In this document: positions 1 through 5,063 of the stretch, in pieces
Layout of the letters: every line of letters begins with the position of its first letter
How positions within the stretch are numbered: the first letter of the stretch is position 1
Assembly (NCBI GenBank): GCA_004558865.1
Contig: SFCY01000069.1
Coordinates: 1-11,472 of the forward strand
Source: Bacteroidales bacterium
GTDB taxonomy: Bacteria > Bacteroidota > Bacteroidia > Bacteroidales > Bacteroidaceae
Direction of reading: 5' to 3'
Length of the DNA: 11,472 nt
Made by a program: the position numbers and the translations under genes
The notes under the pieces: model-generated
What the model saw: only the letters and a program-made list of their open reading frames with translations
Databases searched by the model: none
What the model was told of the DNA's origin: nothing

Positions 1-10
1 GTCTTCCATC

Positions 11-120
11 TTCTGTGACGGTCGTCACGCTGCTGTGTGTCAGCTGTTCTATTGTTGTGTGTCAGCTGCTCTATTATTGTGTGACAGTTGTCACACAAGT
101 TGGATTGCCTGTCACACGCT
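11..120. repeat. Array of 22-bp-phased repeats with CRP-like palindromes
   Basis: Four consecutive 22-bp units lie at 11-32, 33-54, 55-76 and 77-98. A fifth, half-preserved unit lies at about 99-120 and is shifted by one base. Units 2 and 3 agree at 19 of 22 bases. Units 1 and 4 agree at 16 of 22, and both are inverted repeats around a central GT. Unit 4 has perfect 10-bp arms (77-86 and 89-98) and contains TGTGA-N6-TCACA at 80-95. Unit 1 contains TGTGA-N6-TCACG at 14-29. Units 2 and 3 keep the left half (TGTGTGTCA) but have a degenerate right half. Unit 5 keeps only the right half (TGTCACAC at 110-117). A 22-bp step is about two helical turns, so all sites would face the same side of the DNA. 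This suggests a cooperative operator for a CRP/FNR-type regulator, but a neutral minisatellite is not excluded. Confidence 0.7.
77..98. promoter_or_regulatory. Perfect palindrome resembling a CRP-type operator
   Basis: Ten-base arms, TTGTGTGACA and TGTCACACAA, are separated by GT. The inner part matches the enterobacterial CRP consensus TGTGA-N6-TCACA exactly. CRP/FNR-family regulators exist in Bacteroidota, but their sites are poorly described, so the resemblance is suggestive only. The two-base spacer makes an RNA hairpin terminator less likely than a dimeric protein site, and no T-tract follows on either strand. The regulated gene is probably to the left of the window. Confidence 0.45.
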
Positions 121-285
121 GGTTTTATAAACTTATGATTCCACGGAAAATATACGCTGTGCCCTAAGGAACTGTTTTATCGATTTCAAAAAGCGGTTAG
201 GCCATATCATGAGGGCTGGCACAAGGCACGCTCCCTGCAGCAGGATGATGGCGGATTGCCATTCACTCCCACATCCAATAAGGAA

Positions 286-720
286 CTATTGGCGTTTGAG
301 GAAGAACCTAACGAGAATGAAATTCACGGGGACGCAGATGCAGAACATTGGGATGGGCGCCCAGGCGCGCGCCATGCCCAAGAAGAGGAACATGTTGAGC
401 GTAAGCATCTGCAAGAGGTAGTTGACCAAATGGGAGAACAGGAATCCGGCTCCCCTGCGGGCATTGGCCCTGACGCGAAAGGTGAAGCGGGTAGAGGCGA
501 AGAAGTTGAAGAAGAAGCTCAGGACGTAGCCCACGGTCATGCTCACCGACGACCACATCTGCGACGCGGCCCGCGACAGACTCTCGGGCGAGAGCCACAC
601 CAAGAACAGGTAGATGCCATACTGGAGCAGCGTGGCAAGCGCGCCGACAATGCCGAAGCGCACCATCTCGCCCAAGGCCTCGCGCTGCTTGTCACTTAAA
701 CGGCTCCACATATCCATCAT
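286..720 (-). CDS. GtrA-family small membrane protein
   Basis: This is a 144-residue, highly hydrophobic protein with about four membrane segments (near residues 20-43, 56-76, 91-114 and 119-141). The sequence FNFFASTRFTF at 71-81, after the second segment, is typical of the GtrA family (PF04138). Members are linked to movement or presentation of lipid-linked sugars for cell-surface glycans; the exact substrate cannot be read here. The start chosen is the ATG at 718-720, with GGAG seven bases upstream. A TTG two codons earlier (724-726) would extend the overlap with the upstream gene, and an ATG at 709-711 is also possible. The 5' end overlaps the HAD gene by 29 bases, so translation is probably coupled and the two products may work together. 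It is the last gene of the leftward string. Confidence 0.85.
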   Translation of the reverse strand: MMDMWSRLSDKQREALGEMVRFGIVGALATLLQYGIYLFLVWLSPESLSRAASQMWSSVSMTVGYVLSFFFNFFASTRFTFRVRANARRGAGFLFSHLVNYLLQMLTLNMFLFLGMARAWAPIPMFCICVPVNFILVRFFLKRQ

Positions 721-1321
721 CGGCAAACTCCATCATCTCCCTGTCGGCGCGCCCGCTGCCAAAGGCCACAATCCGGCAGTCGCGGCGGTAGGGGTAGACC
801 TCCCTGAGGCGGCTCACCTTCTCCCTGCCATAGCAGTAGGGCGAGGCGAAACGCCCGGTTAGCCAGCAGCCGCGAAGCTCCGTCCGCGTGCCCACAATGC
901 GCACTTGGGGCGAATGCCCTGTGGTGGTGAGCCCCGCCTGCTCAAAGAAGGGACGGGCCAAGGACTCGGGGCAAGAACAGACGACCGCAACCTGGCAGCC
1001 CTCGCGCACGGCCTGCCCAATGCGCTCCATGCCCTTGGCGCGGATGATGCGGCACCGGCTGCGGGCGAAATGGTCGCAGAGGTCGTCGAAATAGTCTGTC
1101 GACATGTCGTGGAAGAAGAAGTGGAACAGCCGCTCGCGGCATTTCCCCCTGTCGTAGAGCCGCAGCCACGCAAGCAGGAGCATCGGCCAGAGCAGCGCCA
1201 CGCCGTAGGCGAGGGTGATGCTGCCACGCGAGAAGCGGATGAACGCTATGAGCGGGTCGCGGCGGGTCAGTGTCCCGTCGAAACCGAATGCGTATACTTT
1301 TGTTTTCCTTTTGTCCGACAT
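692..1321 (-). CDS. HAD-IB-like protein, predicted catalytically degenerate
   Basis: This 209-residue protein has the layout of HAD-superfamily subfamily IB phosphatases, but the catalytic motifs are altered. Motif I reads AFGFDGTLT at 11-19, where the family has DFDGT: the nucleophilic Asp position is Gly13, while the second Asp (Asp15) remains. Around motif II, VVCSCPES (113-120) replaces the usual VVSASPE pattern. The motif III Lys in GREKV (Lys168) is kept. Motif IV is FGSGRAD (187-193) instead of GDSRGD, so one Asp is Ser189 and only Asp193 is kept. A hydrophobic stretch at about 34-55 may be an insert that touches the membrane. The codons were read directly (GGT for residue 13, AGC for 189). 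The frame is intact, which argues against a decayed gene. It begins 1 base after a possible 29-codon ORF and overlaps gtrA, suggesting a membrane-associated partner role. True enzymatic activity is doubtful. Confidence 0.8.
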   Translation of the reverse strand: MSDKRKTKVYAFGFDGTLTRRDPLIAFIRFSRGSITLAYGVALLWPMLLLAWLRLYDRGKCRERLFHFFFHDMSTDYFDDLCDHFARSRCRIIRAKGMERIGQAVREGCQVAVVCSCPESLARPFFEQAGLTTTGHSPQVRIVGTRTELRGCWLTGRFASPYCYGREKVSRLREVYPYRRDCRIVAFGSGRADREMMEFADDGYVEPFK

Positions 1322-1322
1322 A

Positions 1323-1412
1323 TTATAAACAGATAATGTACGAGAGGTCCGTGCGTGCCTCTTCCCAGTCCCCCTGTTGACTAACGCAAAATTGGATGGG
1401 TTCGTATTTCAT
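1323..1412 (-). CDS. Possible 29-residue small protein between nadD and the HAD gene
   Basis: The 106-base gap between nadD and the HAD gene holds an ATG-TAA ORF that nearly fills it. The ATG is at 1410-1412, 15 bases after the nadD stop, and the TAA is at 1323-1325, separated by one base from the HAD ATG (TAATATG). The peptide starts MKYEPIQFC and ends SYIICL; it is mixed polar, with no membrane segment. An AGGA lies about a dozen bases upstream of the ATG, which is a weak ribosome-binding signal. I do not recognise the peptide. ORFs of this length arise often by chance, and the case for it rests only on the exact fit and likely translational coupling. Confidence 0.25.
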   Translation of the reverse strand: MKYEPIQFCVSQQGDWEEARTDLSYIICL

Positions 1413-1427
1413 TTGGAAGATTTCCTG

Positions 1428-2009
1428 CTATTTCCGCGCGCCGTAGTATTCCTCCACCAACGGCTCTATGCTCTCCGGCACGAGTCCCCTCACCGACTCG
1501 CCCACGGCCAGGCGGCGGCGTATCTCGGTGCTGCTGAGGTCGTAGAGCGGCATGTCGACGCAGCTCACGCCGGGGGACAGGGCCTGGGAATCGAGCGGGC
1601 AGCTGGGGCGCGGATAGACCAGAATGGGGAAGTTGGCCCTGATAAAGTCGGGGCGCGCCCAGCGGTCGAAGGACAGCCAGTTGTCGGCCCCGATGATGAG
1701 CGAGAACCTCCGCTGGGGAAAGTCGGAGCGCAGGTTGGCCAGCGTGTTCCACGTGTAGGAGGGCCGTGGCAGGTGGAACTCGTAGTCGCTGGCCACCAAT
1801 CCGGGATGGCCGGCGAGGGCCAGCCTCACCATCCGCAGCCGCCGCTCGTCGGAGAGCAGGTCGCCGGCGCCGCGCTTGAAGGGATTGAGCGGCGACACGA
1901 CAAACCACACCTCATCGAGAGCCGTCTCCCTGAGGATGTGCTCTGCCAATGAGATGTGGCCGGTATGGATGGGGTTGAAGGAGCCGCCGAAGAAACCGGT
2001 CTGGATCAT
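1428..2009 (-). CDS. nadD: Nicotinate-nucleotide adenylyltransferase
   Basis: The enzyme transfers AMP from ATP to nicotinate mononucleotide, giving deamido-NAD in NAD biosynthesis (cytosolic). The 193-residue protein is of normal length. The nucleotidyltransferase signature GGSFNPIHTGH lies at 8-18, with both His residues (15 and 18) present. IIGADNW at 105-111 and the C-terminal SSTEIRRRL at 159-167, which holds the ATP phosphates, are also clear. The ATG at 2007-2009 shares bases with the gmk stop (ATGA overlap), so the two genes are almost certainly translated from one transcript. No promoter of its own is seen. Confidence 0.97.
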   Translation of the reverse strand: MIQTGFFGGSFNPIHTGHISLAEHILRETALDEVWFVVSPLNPFKRGAGDLLSDERRLRMVRLALAGHPGLVASDYEFHLPRPSYTWNTLANLRSDFPQRRFSLIIGADNWLSFDRWARPDFIRANFPILVYPRPSCPLDSQALSPGVSCVDMPLYDLSSTEIRRRLAVGESVRGLVPESIEPLVEEYYGARK

Positions 2010-2608
2010 CTGCCCAAGAAGTCTTCCACGAGGCGCAGCACCTGCCGCTCGGCCTCCTCAAGGTTGTCGTTGACCACGCAATGGTCGAAGCGCGGGGCGA
2101 AGGTGAGCTCGTAGGCCGCCTTGTCTATCCGCTGGCGTATCACCTCGGGGGCGTCGGTGGCCCGCTTCACGAGCCTGCGCTCCAGCTCCTCTATCGAGGG
2201 CGGCTGGATGAAGATGCTCAGCGCCCTCTGGCCGTAGAAGCCCTTGATGTTGCAGCCGCCCTTCACGTCGACGTCGAACACCACGTTCTCGCCCTTTTGG
2301 GTCTGGGTCTCCACCTGCGACTTGAGCGTGCCGTAGAACCTACCCGGATAGACTTCCTCGTATTCCAAGAACTCTCCGCCAGCGATCTTGGCCCTGAACT
2401 CCTCGGGCGTGAGGAAGAAATACTCCACGCCGTCGCGCTCCGTGCCGCGTGGTGGGCGCGAGGTGCAGCTGATGGAGAAGGCCAGGTTCAGCCCGGGATG
2501 CTCCTGCATCAGCCATTTCACGATGGTGGTCTTTCCGCTGCCCGAGGGCGCAGAGAAGATGATGAGTTTGCCTGTGCCGCCCGGCTGGCGGCCGTTGTCT
2601 GTTGCCAT
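2006..2608 (-). CDS. gmk: Guanylate kinase
   Basis: The enzyme phosphorylates GMP to GDP with ATP, feeding GTP, dGTP and nucleotide-signal pools. The 200-residue product has the P-loop SAPSGSGKTT at 19-28 (Lys26, Thr27), the GMP-binding stretch SCTSRPPRGTERDG at 47-60, EYFFL at 62-66, and the lid region with RLVKRATD near 145-152. The ATG at 2606-2608 is chosen because it puts the P-loop at the usual distance from the N-terminus. An in-frame ATG at 2753-2755 would add 49 residues encoded by the repeat array and a GC-rich hairpin, with no family resemblance. The stop overlaps the nadD start. The 162-base spacer to yicC is unusually long for this compact string. Confidence 0.97.
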   Translation of the reverse strand: MATDNGRQPGGTGKLIIFSAPSGSGKTTIVKWLMQEHPGLNLAFSISCTSRPPRGTERDGVEYFFLTPEEFRAKIAGGEFLEYEEVYPGRFYGTLKSQVETQTQKGENVVFDVDVKGGCNIKGFYGQRALSIFIQPPSIEELERRLVKRATDAPEVIRQRIDKAAYELTFAPRFDHCVVNDNLEEAERQVLRLVEDFLGR

Positions 2609-2770
2609 AGTCTTGTTATTGGTTGTATGGTTTGCCGCCTGGGCGCCGCGCAAGGGCGGCCTGCCGAGGGTGTGGCGGCGCATGGTTGGGGCTGCTGACA
2701 ATTGCCAGCCAACTTGCCGACAATTGTCGACAACCTTGCTGGCATTTGCAAGCAACCTGAAGAAGAAAGC
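2609..2770 (-). other. yicC-gmk spacer with repeats and a GC-rich hairpin
   Basis: This 162-base stretch between the yicC stop and the gmk start has no Bacteroidota -7 box (TAnnTTTG) that I can find on the minus strand, so gmk is probably read through from yicC. It contains three 22-bp repeat units (2693-2758). Close to the gmk start, the inverted repeat GCCGCC (2634-2639) / GGCGGC (2655-2660) could form a GC-rich hairpin about 25 bases before the gmk ATG. No T-tract follows the hairpin, so it does not look like a terminator. It could affect translation or mRNA processing. Confidence 0.5.
2693..2758. repeat. Three-copy 22-bp direct repeat
   Basis: Units at 2693-2714, 2715-2736 and 2737-2758 share the pattern TGCtGaCAaTTGnnnnCnAnCT. 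Agreement is 16 of 22 between units 1 and 2, 15 of 22 between 2 and 3, and 17 of 22 between 1 and 3. Unit 2 sits at the centre of a 40-bp imperfect palindrome (2704-2743, 16 of 20 arm positions paired) with the core GACAATTGTC at 2719-2728. The same unit length as the array at 11-120 is notable, although the sequences differ. It may be an operator, an mRNA structure, or a diverged minisatellite. Confidence 0.6.
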
Positions 2771-3646
2771 TTAGAGCGCGTTGAGCACCTGCTCCTTGAT
2801 CTGCTCCAGCTCGTCCTTCATCTTCACCACGATGTTCTGCATGTCGGCCTGGTTGCTCTTGGATCCCGTGGTGTTGATCTCGCGCCCCATTTCCTGGGCT
2901 ATGAAGCCGAGCTTCTTGCCGTTGGGCTTGTCCTCGGCCATGGTCTCGCGGAAGTATTTCAGGTGGTTGGCGAGCCGCTGCTTCTCCTCGCTGATGTCGA
3001 GTTTCTCTATGTAGTAGATGAGTTCCTGCTCAAGGCGGTTCTTGTCGTAGTCGACGTTGGGAATCTCCTCAAGCCCCTTCACGATGGTCTCCCTTATCTT
3101 GGGCACCCGGCTCTTCTCGTAGGGCTCAAGCTCGTGGAGCAGCCGCTCGATGTTGTCCACCTTCTCCTTGAACTTCCTCTCCAGGGCGGCGCCCTCCTGG
3201 CTGCGGAAGGCGTTGAGCTCGCCGAGGGCTTCGAGGAGGGCTTTCTTGGCCACCTCCCACTCCTCGCCGCTGAGTTCCTCCACGTCGGTCTTCAGCGTCA
3301 CGTCGGGCATTCTGAGCAGCGTGCCAAACCAGTCTGCGGGCTCTGGAATGCCCGTCTTGGCCGCTATGTCCTTGATTTGGGCGTAATAGTTCTCCACCAA
3401 TGCGGCGTTGATGGGCGTGGCGCTGGCCGCTGTGTCCTTCTCCACCCAGAGCGAGAGGTCTATCTTGCCGCGGGTGAGGGCCTTGGTGACGATTTGGCGG
3501 ATCTCCATCTCCTTGTCGCGGTAGATGGGAGCGAGGCGCATCGAGAGGTCCGTTGTCTTGCTGTTGAGTGATTTGACTTCTACGTGGATTTTCTTGTCTT
3601 GAAAGGTTGCGACAGCCTTGCCGTAGCCGGTCATCGATTGTATCAT
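2771..3646 (-). CDS. yicC: YicC-family endoribonuclease-like protein
   Basis: The 291-residue protein begins with the family hallmark MIQSMTGYGKA and continues with VEVKSLNSKTTDLSMRL in the N-terminal YicC-like domain. The C-terminal DUF1732 part ends in REINTTGSKSN...DELEQIKEQVLNAL, also typical, with Glu-rich helices between. Family members (E. coli YicC, B. subtilis YloC) have been shown to be ribonucleases that affect RNA turnover; the substrate in this organism is unknown. The ATG at 3644-3646 is chosen because the family starts directly with M-I-x-S-M-T-G-Y-G; an in-frame ATG nine codons upstream (3673) would lie inside the promoter. It is first in the leftward string, followed by gmk, a common pairing in bacteria. 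Confidence 0.95.
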   Translation of the reverse strand: MIQSMTGYGKAVATFQDKKIHVEVKSLNSKTTDLSMRLAPIYRDKEMEIRQIVTKALTRGKIDLSLWVEKDTAASATPINAALVENYYAQIKDIAAKTGIPEPADWFGTLLRMPDVTLKTDVEELSGEEWEVAKKALLEALGELNAFRSQEGAALERKFKEKVDNIERLLHELEPYEKSRVPKIRETIVKGLEEIPNVDYDKNRLEQELIYYIEKLDISEEKQRLANHLKYFRETMAEDKPNGKKLGFIAQEMGREINTTGSKSNQADMQNIVVKMKDELEQIKEQVLNAL

Positions 3647-3670
3647 ACTATCTTTCGCGTTAAATTTCTG

Positions 3671-3678
3671 CAAAAGTA
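3671..3678 (-). promoter_or_regulatory. Predicted -7 box of the yicC operon promoter
   Basis: On the minus strand the sequence is TACTTTTG, an exact match to the Bacteroidota -7 consensus TAnnTTTG, 24 bases before the yicC ATG. No clear TTG/TTTG lies at the expected -33 distance; the upstream region is a T-rich tract. The short distance implies a 5' untranslated leader of only about 10-20 bases. Confidence 0.5.
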
Positions 3679-3700
3679 CAAAAAACTGAGAAAAAAAGAG

Positions 3701-3708
3701 TAATTTTG
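3701..3708 (+). promoter_or_regulatory. Predicted -7 box of the tsaB operon promoter
   Basis: TAATTTTG is an exact match to TAnnTTTG, 26 bases before the tsaB ATG. The -33 element is not evident in the A-rich upstream sequence. Together with the minus-strand box at 3671-3678 it makes a compact divergent promoter pair in the 88-base spacer 3647-3734. Confidence 0.5.
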
Positions 3709-3734
3709 CGCATTATTTAGATAATTAATTAATT

Positions 3735-4424
3735 ATGTCGTCTATTCTGTTCATTGAGACGAGTACCAACGTGTGCTCGGTAGCAGCGAGCCACGAGGGT
3801 GAAATCATCTTCAACAAGGAAGACCATTCAGGCCCCTACCACAACGAGCGCTTGGGCAGCTACATCGACGAGGCCCTCTCCTTCACCGACAACCATGCCA
3901 TACCGCTTGACTATGTGGCCGTGAGCTGCGGCCCGGGATCCTACACGGGGCTGCGCATCGGTGTCTCCATGGCCAAGGGCATCTGCTATGGCCGCGGATT
4001 GAGGCTCATCGGCGTGCCCACGCTGGAGCTGCTCTGCGTGCCGGTGCTGCTCCGGGAGATGGTGGCCGAGGAGGACGCCCTGCTCTGCCCCATGCTCGAC
4101 GCGCGCCGCATGGAGGTCTACGCCCAGGTGTTCGACCGCGCACTGAGGGAGGTGCGCCCCATCCACTCCGACGTGGTCGACGAGACCACCTACAGCGAGT
4201 ACCTTTCCCGCCCCATGTACTTCTTCGGCAACGGGGCCGCCAAGTGCATGGAGGCCATCCACAGCCCCAACGCCCATCTCATCGAGGGCATAGAGCCGCT
4301 GGCCAAGAACATGCTGCCGCTGGCCGAGAAGCGCATCGCCACGGAGAAGTTTGAGGACGTGGCCTATTTCGTGCCGTTCTATCTGAAGGACTTCGTGGCC
4401 AAGCTGCCGCGCAAACTGCTCTGA
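3735..4424 (+). CDS. tsaB: tRNA N6-threonylcarbamoyladenosine biosynthesis protein TsaB
   Basis: TsaB (YeaZ) is the ASKHA-fold partner of TsaD in the complex that places threonylcarbamoyl on A37 of ANN-decoding tRNAs. The 229-residue protein has the N-terminal LFIETSTNVCSVA (5-17), the His-containing HNERL (36-40), and the family signature GPGSYTGLRIG at 66-76, followed by a helix (77-88) and GVPTLELL (93-100) as in other TsaB proteins. The length is normal. It is the first gene of the rightward string, right after the promoter. The leader before the ATG is AT-rich, without a Shine-Dalgarno sequence. Confidence 0.96.
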   Translation: MSSILFIETSTNVCSVAASHEGEIIFNKEDHSGPYHNERLGSYIDEALSFTDNHAIPLDYVAVSCGPGSYTGLRIGVSMAKGICYGRGLRLIGVPTLELLCVPVLLREMVAEEDALLCPMLDARRMEVYAQVFDRALREVRPIHSDVVDETTYSEYLSRPMYFFGNGAAKCMEAIHSPNAHLIEGIEPLAKNMLPLAEKRIATEKFEDVAYFVPFYLKDFVAKLPRKLL

Positions 4425-4454
4425 CAACCCCCAACAACGCATACAGCAACAACT

Positions 4455-5063
4455 ATGAATATAGAAGGATTAGACTACAACACGCAACGCTCGCAGTTAG
4501 TGCTGCCCGAGTATGGCAGGGAGATACAGGAAATGGTGGAATACTGCACCGGCCTGCCCAGCCGCCAGGAGCGCCTGCGCTGCGCCAAGACCATCGTGGC
4601 CGTCATGGGCCGCATGCATCCCCAGAACCGCACGAAGAACCGTGTGGAGTGGGAGCGCAGACTGTGGGACCATCTGGCCATACTGAGCGACTTCAAGCTC
4701 GACATCGACTGGCCCTGCGACATATCCCACGCCAAGGCCATGTCGGCACGCCCCGACAAGGTGGCCTATCCCATGACGAGCATCCCCGTGCGCCACTACG
4801 GCCACATCCTCTTCGAGGTCTTCGACCGGCTGAAGACGATGCCCCCCGGCAACGAGCGCGACATGCTGACGCGATTCGCCGCCAACCAGATGAAGCGCAA
4901 CCTCGTGCAGTGGAGCCACGGGTCGAGCGACAACGAGAAGGTGGCCGACGACCTGGCACTCTTCACCGACGGGAAGATAAGGCTCAACCTGAAGCAGTTC
5001 AGGTTTGAGAAGATTGTGAAGGAACCCGCTGTCAGCACCAAGCGCAACAAGAAAAAACAATAA
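4455..5063 (+). CDS. DUF4290 family protein of unknown function
   Basis: This 202-residue soluble protein matches my memory of the Bacteroidota-restricted DUF4290 family, which sits directly before murA in many genomes of the phylum. Recognisable features are an N-terminal LDYNTQRSQLVLPEYGREIQ (6-25), a central block around MGRMHPQNR (51-59) and WERRLWDHLAILSDF (66-80), and a strongly basic C-terminal tail (TKRNKKKQ). No signal peptide, membrane segment or catalytic motif is visible. The stop codon touches the murA start (TAAATG), so co-translation is likely. The fixed neighbourhood hints at a link with cell-wall synthesis, but no function is established that I know of. The preceding 30-base gap is A/C-rich with no Shine-Dalgarno sequence. 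Confidence 0.85.
   Translation: MNIEGLDYNTQRSQLVLPEYGREIQEMVEYCTGLPSRQERLRCAKTIVAVMGRMHPQNRTKNRVEWERRLWDHLAILSDFKLDIDWPCDISHAKAMSARPDKVAYPMTSIPVRHYGHILFEVFDRLKTMPPGNERDMLTRFAANQMKRNLVQWSHGSSDNEKVADDLALFTDGKIRLNLKQFRFEKIVKEPAVSTKRNKKKQ

Larger units (their letters stand above)
1..285. other. Non-coding region at the window's left edge
   Basis: No convincing gene is seen here. The first half is the 22-bp-phased repeat array described separately. From about 121 to 200 the sequence is AT-rich, with near matches to the Bacteroidota -7 box on the minus strand (147-154 and 128-135, each with the final G replaced), but no paired -33 element is evident. No T-tract hairpin that would terminate the gtrA transcript is visible between 200 and 285. 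A minus-strand ATG at 7-9 followed by GAA GAC could be the start of a gene leaving the window to the left; three codons are too few to judge. Two plus-strand frames are open through the array, but the codon content does not look coding. Confidence 0.6.

Noticed and set aside
77..98. Rho-independent terminator for a gene to the left or for gtrA
   Set aside because: The stem has a two-base centre and no following T-tract on either strand; a dimeric protein site fits better.
11..120. CRISPR array
   Set aside because: Units are contiguous 22-bp repeats without spacers, and no cas gene is present.
2..166. C-terminal end of a plus-strand gene entering from the left
   Set aside because: Two frames stay open through the repeats (to 130 and 166), but the peptides are low-complexity Cys/Val/Leu-rich and the 22-bp unit is not a multiple of three, so coding is unlikely.
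721..726. TTG start for the GtrA gene
   Set aside because: An ATG two codons later has a GGAG at good spacing and removes the need for a rare start.
2609..2755. 49-residue N-terminal extension of guanylate kinase from an in-frame upstream ATG
   Set aside because: The extension is encoded by the 22-bp repeats and a GC-rich hairpin, has no family resemblance, and the ATG at 2608 gives the usual Gmk length.
3647..3673. Nine-codon N-terminal extension of YicC
   Set aside because: It would overlap the predicted -7 box, and the family begins with M-I-x-S-M-T-G-Y-G.
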